Assembly: GCA_038528235.1 (NCBI GenBank)
Contig: JBCBEX010000084.1
Span: 1 to 18,239, forward strand
From: JBCBEX01 sp038528235
GTDB taxonomy: Bacteria > Bacteroidota > Rhodothermia > Rhodothermales > Rubricoccaceae
Direction of reading: 5' to 3'
DNA length: 18,239 bases
In this document: in pieces, positions 1 through 7,714 of the stretch
Position numbering within the stretch: position 1 is the stretch's first letter
How the letters are laid out: each line of letters starts with the position of its first letter
Notes under the pieces: generated by a model
The model's database searches: none
What the model saw: only the letters and a program-made list of their open reading frames with translations
Told to the model about the DNA's origin: nothing
Position numbers and translations under genes: made by a program

Positions 1-2
1 GA

Positions 3-1211
3 TGGACCGTCGAGGCCGACGAGGTGCAAGCCGCTACGATCCTAGACGACGCCGTGAGTGCGGAGGCGGGGACGCTACGCCGCCGGTTGGCGCTCACGCT
101 CGCCAGTCGCAACCGTACCATCGAGGGCGAGGCCTTCGCCTACTACGAGCGCGTCGACACCGCCGCCGACTCGCTCGGCGGGGCAGACGGATGGCAACTC
201 GTCGAGTTGGCCCGCGCGCGCGGCAACTTCGAGGCGCGCGACCGCTTCGTCCGACTCTACGCCGTCACCCGGGACGAACGCCCGCCCATCGACGACCGCA
301 GTGTGTTTGTCGAGCCCATCGCCGTGGTCTACGAGGGGCGTATCGGCGATCCGCTCGCGCCCTTCGCGGGCGACCTCGACTCGCTGGACACGCGGGGACC
401 AAGCTGGCTCCGTGATTCCGTCCGATCAGCACGGCTCGAAGGGGGCGTCCGTGAGGCGCTGCTCAACGAGCGGCGCGGACTCTGGGTCATCGACCCTGCC
501 CAGGGTAGCATCCCGGCACCAATTCGGGAGGCCGAGCTCGATTTGGTGAAGTGCCGCACGGTGCAGGGACGGTCGAGGGCCAGCCAGCCACTATCGCCCG
601 AAGCCACACTGGCCGCGACGTCCAGCGTCTACAGTGGCGGGCTCGTGGGGCGGTTGCCCACAAGCGAAGAGCAGCGGCTCATGCTCGCCTTCGCCCGCGA
701 ACGACTCCGTGCTGTGGATGCCCCTGAAGCTGCGCTGCGTCGCCTGCGGCCGGGGCGCCTGCTCGCTGCTGACCTCGACGCGGACGGCATCGACGAACTC
801 CTTGGCACATTCGACGCTACCGAGCAACGTGATGTGGGGCCGCGAACTTGGCGACTGTTCGTCATCGCCCGTCCGGACGTGTCGGGCAAGGTGCTCACGG
901 CCCTCGCCGAGGTCACGAGGGAAGACCCGGGGCCCGCGCGCACGCCAGGGCAGCTTTCGTTGCTGGGTGCCCTGGACCTCAACGGCGTCGGTGCTGCAGA
1001 GGTCGTGATCCGGCAGTCCGGCCCGCTCGGCACAAACCGCTACCGCATCCTGGGGCGGGTAGACAACGGCTGGGACACGGTATTCGAGGGCAGTGTCAGC
1101 GGCTGTACCACCGAGTCCGACGCCGTCGCCCCAGCGTTCCGCTTAGACCAAGACGCGCGAGAGGGTCGCCGTAGTGACGCCCGCGACGCGCCGGAGATCA
1201 TTGGCTGGTGA
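3..1211 (+). CDS. Unrecognised protein with FG-GAP/VCBS-like Asp-rich motifs, 5'-truncated
   Basis: The frame is open from the left edge (first full codon at 3) to the TGA at 1209-1211, and codon third positions are strongly GC-rich, so the real start lies outside the window. A GTG at 24 is the first possible start inside it, giving 395 residues. I do not recognise the N-terminal two thirds. Counting from that GTG, residues 250-258 read DLDADGIDE and residues 318-326 read DLNGVGAAE. Both resemble the calcium-binding Asp loops of FG-GAP/VCBS beta-propeller repeats and are embedded in hydrophobic strand-like segments (RLLAAD, SLLGAL). This is typical of secreted or surface proteins, but the signal region is missing, so location is inference. 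Two motifs are too few to define a propeller. It converges on the TPM operon with a 44-nt gap. Coding status is secure; function is not. Confidence 0.8.
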   Translation, partial: WTVEADEVQAATILDDAVSAEAGTLRRRLALTLASRNRTIEGEAFAYYERVDTAADSLGGADGWQLVELARARGNFEARDRFVRLYAVTRDERPPIDDRSVFVEPIAVVYEGRIGDPLAPFAGDLDSLDTRGPSWLRDSVRSARLEGGVREALLNERRGLWVIDPAQGSIPAPIREAELDLVKCRTVQGRSRASQPLSPEATLAATSSVYSGGLVGRLPTSEEQRLMLAFARERLRAVDAPEAALRRLRPGRLLAADLDADGIDELLGTFDATEQRDVGPRTWRLFVIARPDVSGKVLTALAEVTREDPGPARTPGQLSLLGALDLNGVGAAEVVIRQSGPLGTNRYRILGRVDNGWDTVFEGSVSGCTTESDAVAPAFRLDQDAREGRRSDARDAPEIIGW

Positions 1212-1255
1212 GTCGCCGTTGAGGGCAGGCTCTTTCTGGCGCCGGCAACACGTGT

Positions 1256-2200
1256 CTACCAACTGCCCGACGCGCCACCGCCCGACGAGAAGCCGCCCCC
1301 GCCGGAGAAGCCGCCGCTCGAAAAGCCACCGCCGCCGCCCGAGGACGAAGAGCCGCCGACGGTGATCGGAATGCCGCCGATGTAGAATTTAGACGACTTT
1401 CCTTGCTTGGCTTTCTCACGGGCGTCCTGCCCCCACTCGGTGCTGGCGATCCAGCGATCCAACACGAGGAACACGATCAGGTAGATGACCACGCAGACGA
1501 TGCCCGCGGTGGGCGAGCCGAAGAGCACGGTCGTGCCGATCCCGACGAAGGGAATGAAAAACAGCATCATGAAGTAGCGCGCGCAGCCCGGCGCAAACAG
1601 GCCGCCCAGGAAGGCCATCGTGAGCGGGATACCCGAAAACAGTCCGCCGAAGACCAGGCGGAAGAAGAGCGGCATATCGCTGAAGTCGTCCGAATAGTCT
1701 TCGTCTTGGGCGATGTACGTCCCGTCGAGGGAGCCGAGGATGGCGTCGACGCCCGCGGTGACACCGCCGTCGAAGTCGCCGCTGCGGAAGCGGGGCACGA
1801 TCTCGTTGCGGATGATGCGGCCGGCCTGCGCGTCGGTCAGAGCGCCTTCCAAGCCTTGACCAACTTCGATGCGAAGCTCTCGGTCGTCCCGAGCAACGAG
1901 GAGAAGCACGCCGTTGTCGGTGGCTTCCTGCCCGAGCCCCCAGGTGTTGAAGGCACGGTTGGCCAATTCCTCGACGGTAGTGGCGCCCAACGCCTTGACA
2001 GTCCACACGACGACTTGGTTGGAAGTCGAGTCCTCGTGCGCGGCCAAGCGAGCGCGAAGGCCGTCCTCGGTGGCACGGGCGAGGATATCGGCGTCGTCCA
2101 TGACGCGGTCGCGCAAGCGCTGGATATCGGGCTGCGCCCAGGTTTCGAGCGCGCCGAAGAGCACAAACGCGAGGACGAGCACGAATCGAAAACGAACCAT
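1256..2200 (-). CDS. Secreted TPM-domain membrane protein (YgcG-like), third gene of TPM operon
   Basis: A 314-residue protein. The ATG at 2200 was chosen because it begins a clear signal peptide (residues 1-23, ending in WAQ); the open frame extends upstream only as a shadow of the neighbouring gene's Gly-rich tail. Residues about 35-155 form a TPM domain, with the typical stretches NRAFNTWGLG, NGVLLLVARDDRELRIEVG and AGRIIRN..VPRFRSGDFDGG. Hydrophobic segments follow at about 178-206 and 210-246, then a low-complexity Gly/Ser/Phe tail (283-314) ending ASGSW. TPM domains occur in plant TLP18.3/Psb32, where phosphatase activity has been reported; the bacterial role is poorly known. The domain should lie outside the cytoplasmic membrane. 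The start is 13 nt after the stop of the upstream paralogue, so co-transcription is likely. The family call is sure; the biochemical role is unknown. Confidence 0.9.
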   Translation of the reverse strand: MVRFRFVLVLAFVLFGALETWAQPDIQRLRDRVMDDADILARATEDGLRARLAAHEDSTSNQVVVWTVKALGATTVEELANRAFNTWGLGQEATDNGVLLLVARDDRELRIEVGQGLEGALTDAQAGRIIRNEIVPRFRSGDFDGGVTAGVDAILGSLDGTYIAQDEDYSDDFSDMPLFFRLVFGGLFSGIPLTMAFLGGLFAPGCARYFMMLFFIPFVGIGTTVLFGSPTAGIVCVVIYLIVFLVLDRWIASTEWGQDAREKAKQGKSSKFYIGGIPITVGGSSSSGGGGGFSSGGFSGGGGFSSGGGASGSW

Positions 2201-2213
2201 TGATTTGTATGCG

Positions 2214-3347
2214 TTACCAGCCGCCAGAGGCACCGCCCCCGGATGAAAAACCGCCGCCGCCCGAGAAGCCGCCGCCAGAAAAGCCACCGCCCGAGAAGCC
2301 CCCGCCCGAGAAGCCCCTTGAGCTCGCGCGGGCCGCGGCGCGCTTGCCGTCGTAGACGATAGTCTCGCCCCAGGTGTAAATCGTGACGTTCTCTTTGTTG
2401 GCACGGGCCTCGGCCTTCAGTCGCACCACGCGGCGTTTGGCTTCGCGCCAGCGGTGCCACACGGGTGCAGATGAAAACCAGCGCTCGATCAGGAAGACGA
2501 GTACCATGAGCGAAACGGGTGCACTCCACAACCAGGCGCCCTCAGGTACGCTCCGGTCGTAGAGGGCAATCCAGAGCACTTCGCCGAGAAAGACGAAGAG
2601 AACGAGCAGGCTCAACGAGCCGAACCCGAGGAGAAAGAGGAGCATCGGCCAGCGCTGCTCCATTGAGAAGGAGCCAACGAAGAACCCGTAGCCGAGGCCG
2701 TAGAGGAGGAGACCGATGATCGGTAGCAGGAGAAGGCCGAACCACCCCGTGTCGTGCGCGATGAACCAGTAGATGCGGCCCCACGGCGTGGCCGGTCGCT
2801 CGAACGGGACATAGTCGCGGCCGAGCGCGGCCTGTGGACCGGCCTGCGGCATCTGCCCCACGAGTTCGCGCTCGATGGCGAGCACGCCTTCACGAATGCC
2901 TCCAGCAAAGTCGCCTGAGCGGAAGCGCGGCACCATCGTGTTGCGGATGATGCGCCCCGCCTCCGCGTCGGTCAGGACGCCTTCGAGGCCGACGCCGACT
3001 TCGATGCGCAGCCGCCGGTCGTCTCGCGCGACGAGCAGCAGGACGCCGTTGTTGAGGCCCTGCTGCCCAAGCGCCCACGTGTTGAACACGCGCGTCGCCA
3101 CGCGCTCCACGGACTCGCCGTCCAGGTCAGGAATCGTGAGGACCGCGACCTGGTGCGATGACGAGTCTTCGAGTGCCGCAAGCATCGAGGTCACCTGCGC
3201 CTCCGCGGCCGCATCCAAGATGTCGGCGAGGTCTACGACGCGTCCCGTCAGTGGCGGGACGGCAACCTGGGCGAGTAGGGACGGCGCCACCGCCAGGGCG
3301 GTCACGAGACCGCAGAGCCGCCCCATACGGTGCGCGGTGCTACTCAT
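2214..3347 (-). CDS. Secreted TPM-domain membrane protein (YgcG-like), second gene of TPM operon
   Basis: A 377-residue protein from the ATG at 3347. This start sits inside the 3' end of the preceding gene: ATGAGTAG contains both the new start and the old stop (8-nt overlap), which suggests translational coupling. An ATG at 3326 (MGRLCG) is an alternative that keeps the signal peptide. Signal peptide about residues 8-27; TPM domain about 38-155 with FNTWALGQ, NGVLLLVARDDRRLRIEVG and RFRSGDFAGG; hydrophobic segments near 200-225, 233-256 and 275-291; basic segment 299-318; then a (GFSGG)n tail ending ASGGW. It is clearly paralogous to the next gene, whose tail ends almost identically, but has a longer insertion before the membrane part. 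A role in envelope maintenance is inference only. Confidence 0.9.
   Translation of the reverse strand: MSSTAHRMGRLCGLVTALAVAPSLLAQVAVPPLTGRVVDLADILDAAAEAQVTSMLAALEDSSSHQVAVLTIPDLDGESVERVATRVFNTWALGQQGLNNGVLLLVARDDRRLRIEVGVGLEGVLTDAEAGRIIRNTMVPRFRSGDFAGGIREGVLAIERELVGQMPQAGPQAALGRDYVPFERPATPWGRIYWFIAHDTGWFGLLLLPIIGLLLYGLGYGFFVGSFSMEQRWPMLLFLLGFGSLSLLVLFVFLGEVLWIALYDRSVPEGAWLWSAPVSLMVLVFLIERWFSSAPVWHRWREAKRRVVRLKAEARANKENVTIYTWGETIVYDGKRAAARASSRGFSGGGFSGGGFSGGGFSGGGGFSSGGGASGGW
2256..2315 (-). repeat. Four 15-bp tandem units coding Gly-Phe-Ser-Gly-Gly
   Basis: Four consecutive 15-bp units (2256-2270, 2271-2285, 2286-2300, 2301-2315) with core ccgcccgagaagcc lie in the 3' end of the second TPM gene. 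On the minus strand each unit encodes GFSGG. The first, third and fourth units differ only at their first base; the second has a few silent changes. Such a tract can expand or shrink in whole codons. The third TPM gene has a related but less regular tail. Confidence 0.85.
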
Positions 3348-3999
3348 CGCGCAGGCGCACGTTGTCCGAAAGCTCGTCCGTGTCGTCCGGGCGAATCTCG
3401 ACGCCACGGCGGTGCAGCAGCTCGCCGCAGAGCGCGATGGCGTCCACCATGCCGTCTGCGAACCGCTGCTCGACAATCCCCTTGCGGACACGCGCAACGA
3501 CCTCAGCCCAGTCCGACTGGTCCACTTTGGCATTGATGCCCGCGTCGCCATAGACCTCGATGCGGTGTTCGAGCATGGACACGAACAGCAGGATGCCGGT
3601 GCGGTCGCGCGTGTCGAAGACTTCCTCTTCGACGAAGGCCTGCATGGCGCGTCGGTGCGTGTTGAGCGTGAGCAGGCCGTCGCCCGCGAGGAGACGCATT
3701 AGGGCGGGGACGTAGGCCGTGGCCAAGGCTCCGAGGGCGCCCGCCGTGAGCGCGACGAGGACCATGCCCCACCCGGTGTAGAGCCAGCCGAGGCCCCAGC
3801 CGTCGTAGAGCGCCGCCACGATCATCCCGGAGAGCATCGCCAGGACGGCCGCGACGGAGGCCCCGCGCCACACGGCCACGTCGTAGCTGCCGGACCGACC
3901 GACGACGTACGGGACGATTTCGCCAGCCGTTTGGGTCTCTGCAGCGGCGACGGCTTCGCGGATACGCTGGAGGTCCGCGTCGGAGAGGGTCGGTGTCAT
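3340..3999 (-). CDS. TPM-domain inner-membrane protein with two transmembrane segments, first gene of TPM operon
   Basis: A 219-residue protein from the ATG at 3999. It has no signal peptide. A short N-terminal piece (about 6-40, including AGEIVPYVV) is followed by two hydrophobic segments (about 45-66 and 76-98), then the rest of the TPM fold (about 110-200) with RTGILLFVSMLEHRIEVYGD and RFADGMVDAI. A TPM domain split by a membrane insertion is the known form of the membrane TPM protein that often accompanies secreted YgcG-type TPM and LemA genes. No LemA gene is next to it here. Its stop overlaps the next gene's start by 8 nt. It is divergent from the hydrolase gene. The family assignment is good; the molecular function is unknown. 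Confidence 0.87.
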   Translation of the reverse strand: MTPTLSDADLQRIREAVAAAETQTAGEIVPYVVGRSGSYDVAVWRGASVAAVLAMLSGMIVAALYDGWGLGWLYTGWGMVLVALTAGALGALATAYVPALMRLLAGDGLLTLNTHRRAMQAFVEEEVFDTRDRTGILLFVSMLEHRIEVYGDAGINAKVDQSDWAEVVARVRKGIVEQRFADGMVDAIALCGELLHRRGVEIRPDDTDELSDNVRLRDE

Positions 4000-4099
4000 G
4001 GGTGAGGAGGCGGTTCAGGAGGTAGATCGTGGCCCCACCTTCTTCAGCGCCGAGCGGCACCGAGAGGGGTCACGGAAGTACGCTCCCAACATACCGCCT

Positions 4100-4144
4100 C
4101 ACCGCTATTTGGCCCACCGCTGCTTCGCTCACCACTACTTCGCT
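4100..4144 (+). repeat. Three degenerate 15-bp tandem units upstream of the hydrolase gene
   Basis: Units at 4100-4114, 4115-4129 and 4130-4144 align as caccgctatttggcc, caccgctgcttcgct and caccactacttcgct. They lie between the divergent TPM operon and the hydrolase gene, just before the GTG at 4152. They could be leader, operator or decayed coding DNA; I see no evidence choosing between these. Confidence 0.6.
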
Positions 4145-4151
4145 TGGAACT

Positions 4152-4730
4152 GTGACCGCCCCGCCCGTCGTGCTCGTCCATGGCTTCCTCGACTCGCCGC
4201 GGCTCTTTCGCCACATGCAGGCGCACCTCGGGGCTGCCGGGCGCACCGTGCATGTGCCGCTGCTGACGCCGCGCACCGCACGCGGCGGCCTCGACCGGCT
4301 CGCGGAGCACCTCCGCCATTTCGTGGACGACACGTTCGCGTCGGCCACAGAGATTGACCTCGTCGGGTTTTCGATGGGCGGGCTGATTGCGCGATACTAC
4401 GTCCAGCGCCTCGGCGGTCTCGGTCGCACGCGGCGCCTCGTCACGATTTCGACCCCGCATGGCGGTACGCTTTGGAGCCGCCTGCCCCTCAATCGCGGCA
4501 TCGCGCAGATGCGGCCGGGGAGTGCCTTCCTCCGCGATCTGGACCGTGATATCGACACGCTCGCCGACGTAGACATGCACTCGATCTGGACGCCTTACGA
4601 CTTGATGATCGTCCCGGCGCGAAGTTCGGTCCTGCCCGTTGGCACCCACGAAGCCGTGCCTGTCGCGCTGCATGCGCTCATGGCCCGCGACCGACGTGTC
4701 CTTGACCTCGTTGCAGACGCACTGGCCTGA
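4152..4730 (+). CDS. Alpha/beta-hydrolase, lipase/esterase-like (PGAP1/lipase class)
   Basis: A 192-residue protein if it starts at the GTG at 4152. An earlier in-frame GTG at 4029 would add 41 residues and is preceded by AGGAGGT, but the added stretch has poor GC at third positions and low-complexity sequence, and most genes here show no Shine-Dalgarno sequence, so I prefer 4152. The protein begins almost directly with strand beta3 and the oxyanion motif VVLVHGF (H10-G11). The nucleophile elbow is GFSMGG (S74), followed by ISTPHGGT. The likely acid is D150 (WTPYDLMIVP) and the likely base H174 (VALHALM), completing a Ser-Asp-His triad. Such small hydrolases act on ester or acyl substrates; the substrate cannot be read from sequence. 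It may be cytosolic, since no signal peptide is visible. Its stop is 2 nt from the stop of the convergent M16 gene. Confidence 0.85.
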   Translation: MTAPPVVLVHGFLDSPRLFRHMQAHLGAAGRTVHVPLLTPRTARGGLDRLAEHLRHFVDDTFASATEIDLVGFSMGGLIARYYVQRLGGLGRTRRLVTISTPHGGTLWSRLPLNRGIAQMRPGSAFLRDLDRDIDTLADVDMHSIWTPYDLMIVPARSSVLPVGTHEAVPVALHALMARDRRVLDLVADALA

Positions 4731-4732
4731 CG

Positions 4733-7669
4733 CTACTCGCGGCCGGACGCCTCTTCGCTGGTCGCTTCGGGGACGAGCACCACGCGCACAACCTGATCGG
4801 GGTTGACGAAACGGCGTGCGGCTGCTTGGATATCCTCGACGGTCAAGGCTTGCAGGCGCTCGACGCTGCCGAGGAGCTGTTCGGGGGCCTCGTCGTAGCG
4901 GTAGGCATTTTCGAGGATCGTCAGCCAGTACCCGTTGTCGCGCAGGTTCTCTTCCCGCTGCCGCCGAGCCTGCTCCTGAACACGCTGGAGGTACGTAGCC
5001 GCAGGCGGCGCCGCGCGGAGTGCCGCCACCTCGGCCTGCACCGCCGCGACGAGTTCGTCTACGCGTGCGGGGTCGCAGCCGAATCCGATCTGCAGCGCAT
5101 ACTCCCCCGTCTCCCGATCTGCGCTCGTGCTCACGCCGACGCCGTAGACGCCGCCTCGCTCTTCACGCAGTTCTTCGCGCAGCCGCGTATTGAGCACCTT
5201 GCCCATCGTGTCAAACTGCAAGACCGCAGCACGGCGTGCCTCCCGATCGTCTTCGTCGAAGAAGCCGGTGTATACGAGCGCGACCCGGCTCTGCGCCTCG
5301 ACGCCGCGAGCGACAGTCTTCTCAACGACCCCAGGTGGCGGCGGTGTCTCGATCACCACGAGCGAGTCTGTCCGGGGGAGCGTGGGAAGGCTCCCGAGAT
5401 AGCGCGTCGCGAGCGGCTGGAGTGTGTCGAGGTCTACGTTGCCGACCACCACAAACGTGAAGTCGTCGAGGTCGGCGAAGCGGTCGCGGTAGAACGAGAA
5501 CGACGCCTGCGGATCGAGCGCGTCGAGGGCCGCCTCGTCGAAGGGCAGCCGGCGCGGATGGGCCTGTTGCAGCGTGACGGAGAGCGTGTCCGCAAAGGCG
5601 GCCTGCGGGCTGTTGGCCCGGTTGGCGATAGAGGCGCGAATTCGCTGGGTGAGCGAAGTCACGGCGTCGGCGTCGAGCCGTGGGGCCGTGACGTAGAGGT
5701 GTACGAGTTGAAAGAGCGTCTCCAGGTCGTCGGGGCTGGCGCTGCCCTGGAAGCCCTCTTGCCGCTCGCTGATGTAGGGCGCGACGCCTACCACCTGCCC
5801 CGCAAGCTTCTTTTCGAGGTCGGTGACGCTGAACGCGCCGACGCCGCTCTGGCTCACAAACGCGACCGCGCTGCGCACAGCGAGGTAGGTGCTATCGTCG
5901 ACGAGGCCTGTGCCGCCAGGGGAGAAGGCCCGCACGAGGACCAGATCGTTCTGAAAGTCGGTCTGCTTGTGGACGACACGAACGCCGTTGTCGAGCGTGA
6001 ACTCGGCGTAGTCGAGTGCCGGGTAGCGGGTGCGTGTGGCGATGGCCCCGGGCTCGGGCAGCGTCGGGAGGAGCGGCTCGGACGCGGCGCCGTCCTCGTA
6101 GGGCGCAACGGACAGCGCATCGACCTCGGCAAACACCACTGCGAGCGCAGCCTCGTCGGGAAGGGCCACGCCTTCAGTCTCCGGGGCACTCACGAGCACC
6201 GACCTGTTGCGCTCTGGCATCAGCGTCTCGGCTTTGGCGTTGACCTCGGCGAGGGCGATGCCCGGCAGCAGGTTGTCAGCAAACAGGAATTCGGTCGCGG
6301 GATCGACGACGGGGCCACCTCCGAGCGCCAAGCTCACCAGAGCGCCGGCGATGCGTCCCGATTCCTGCTTGTCGGCTTCGCGGGCAGCCTGCTCGTAGGC
6401 ACGCCGCAGCTCCGTCTTCGCCCTCGTCAATTCGGTCGCGGTGAAGCCATGCTGGCGGACGCGCGCCGCTTCAGTGAGCAGCGCGCGGAGCCCCGTCTCG
6501 ATGCCGCCCTCCGGCACGATCGCCTGGAGCCCGTAGAGCTCGCGTGTGCGCACGAAGCCGCCCTCGAACGAGAAGGCAGCAACAAACGGCGCGTCTGGCT
6601 GCCGCACGATCTCACGGAGCCGGTCGTTGAGCATCTGGTTGTAGAGCGCCGCAATGAGGTCGCGCCGGAACGTCGAGTCGGTGCCGGCGGGCTGCACAGC
6701 GCGGCCGTAGAGCACGCCCACAACGGAGGCTGTGGCTTCGGGGTCGCTGGCGACGGCAAACTGCGGCTCGGTACCGTCGGGCACGCCGTAGCTCACGCGC
6801 TCCGGCGCGTCGTCGGGGTTGGGCAGCGGCGCAAATCGTTCGACAATCTCGGCTTCGATCTCCGCCGGGTCGAAGTCGCCCACGGCGACGATGGCCATGA
6901 GGTCGGGGCGGTACCAGTCGGCGTAGAAGCGTTCAATGGCCTCGTAGGGCGCGTTCTGGATCACGTCGGACGTGCCAATGGGTAGGCGGTCGGCGTAGCG
7001 GGAGCCGTTGAAGAGCACGGGCAGTTGCTGGCGCTGCATGCGATCTTGCGCGCCCTTGCCGAGCCGCTCCTCTTCCAGAATCACGCCTCGCTCTTTGTCG
7101 ATCTCCGCGGGGTCGAGCGTGATGGCGCTGGCCCATTCGCGGAGGATATCGAACGCGGTCTCCACGATCTCCGTGGAGTCGGTGGGGACCTGGAGGAGGT
7201 AGACGGTCTCGTCGAACGAGGTATAGGCGTTGAGGTCTGGTCCGAAGCGCATGCCGATGCCTTCGAGGTAGTCCACTAACTCCTGGCGTTCGAACTGCGC
7301 CGTGCCGTTGAAGGCCATGTGTTCCAAGAAGTGCGCGAGGCCCTGCTGGTCGTCAGCTTCTAGGATGCTGCCTGCGTTGACGACGAGGCGCAATTCTGCG
7401 CGGTCCTGCGGCTCGGCGTTGCGGAGCACATAGTAGGCGAGGCCGTTGTCCAGCGTGTCCGCGAGGAGGTCAGGACGCATCGGCAGCGGGGTGCCAGGTG
7501 CCTCTGCCATGGGCGGCGCGAGGAGCGGCCCCGCGACCACTGTAGGCTCTTCGGCAGGCGCCTCTGCATCGGTAACGACCACAGCGGGCGCACAGCCTAC
7601 TCCGAAGGCCAACGCTACAGCCAACACGCAGCAGCGGAAGAGCGAACCAGACAGCAAAGAGGTGCACAT
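4733..7669 (-). CDS. M16 family zinc metalloprotease, two-domain (PqqL-like), probable lipoprotein
   Basis: A 978-residue protein. Residues 1-25 form a signal sequence and FGVGC puts Cys26 at a lipobox-like site, so a periplasm-facing lipoprotein is likely, though the -3 residue is not the usual Leu. An Ala/Pro/Glu-rich linker follows to about 65. The first M16 domain has the inverted zinc motif HFLEH (H113, E116, H117) and the downstream ERGVILEE, whose last Glu (E200) is the probable third ligand. The second half lacks a zinc motif but carries LNTRLREELREERGGVYGVG (about 826-845), the Arg/Tyr element that completes the active site in this family. This is the usual active-plus-inactive domain pair. 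It likely degrades peptides in the envelope. A 45-nt gap separates it from the upstream zinc-ribbon/TPR gene, so they may be co-transcribed. Confidence 0.95.
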   Translation of the reverse strand: MCTSLLSGSLFRCCVLAVALAFGVGCAPAVVVTDAEAPAEEPTVVAGPLLAPPMAEAPGTPLPMRPDLLADTLDNGLAYYVLRNAEPQDRAELRLVVNAGSILEADDQQGLAHFLEHMAFNGTAQFERQELVDYLEGIGMRFGPDLNAYTSFDETVYLLQVPTDSTEIVETAFDILREWASAITLDPAEIDKERGVILEEERLGKGAQDRMQRQQLPVLFNGSRYADRLPIGTSDVIQNAPYEAIERFYADWYRPDLMAIVAVGDFDPAEIEAEIVERFAPLPNPDDAPERVSYGVPDGTEPQFAVASDPEATASVVGVLYGRAVQPAGTDSTFRRDLIAALYNQMLNDRLREIVRQPDAPFVAAFSFEGGFVRTRELYGLQAIVPEGGIETGLRALLTEAARVRQHGFTATELTRAKTELRRAYEQAAREADKQESGRIAGALVSLALGGGPVVDPATEFLFADNLLPGIALAEVNAKAETLMPERNRSVLVSAPETEGVALPDEAALAVVFAEVDALSVAPYEDGAASEPLLPTLPEPGAIATRTRYPALDYAEFTLDNGVRVVHKQTDFQNDLVLVRAFSPGGTGLVDDSTYLAVRSAVAFVSQSGVGAFSVTDLEKKLAGQVVGVAPYISERQEGFQGSASPDDLETLFQLVHLYVTAPRLDADAVTSLTQRIRASIANRANSPQAAFADTLSVTLQQAHPRRLPFDEAALDALDPQASFSFYRDRFADLDDFTFVVVGNVDLDTLQPLATRYLGSLPTLPRTDSLVVIETPPPPGVVEKTVARGVEAQSRVALVYTGFFDEDDREARRAAVLQFDTMGKVLNTRLREELREERGGVYGVGVSTSADRETGEYALQIGFGCDPARVDELVAAVQAEVAALRAAPPAATYLQRVQEQARRQREENLRDNGYWLTILENAYRYDEAPEQLLGSVERLQALTVEDIQAAARRFVNPDQVVRVVLVPEATSEEASGRE

Positions 7670-7714
7670 GGTAGCGAGGGCGAGGCGCGATGGATTCGGT
7701 GAGCAGTGGGGACG

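Noticed and set aside
1403..2203. Plus-strand 266-codon frame opposite the third TPM gene
   Set aside because: Antisense shadow; the minus strand encodes a signal peptide and TPM domain.
4017..4023. AGGAGGT five bases before the GTG at 4029, as a ribosome-binding site
   Set aside because: Most genes here lack such a site, and the 41 extra residues it would start have poor coding character, so it is probably chance.
4826..6985. Very long plus-strand open frame (719 codons) opposite the M16 gene
   Set aside because: It is a mirror frame of a high-GC gene. The translation has no recognisable domain, while the minus strand has HFLEH and full-length M16 homology.
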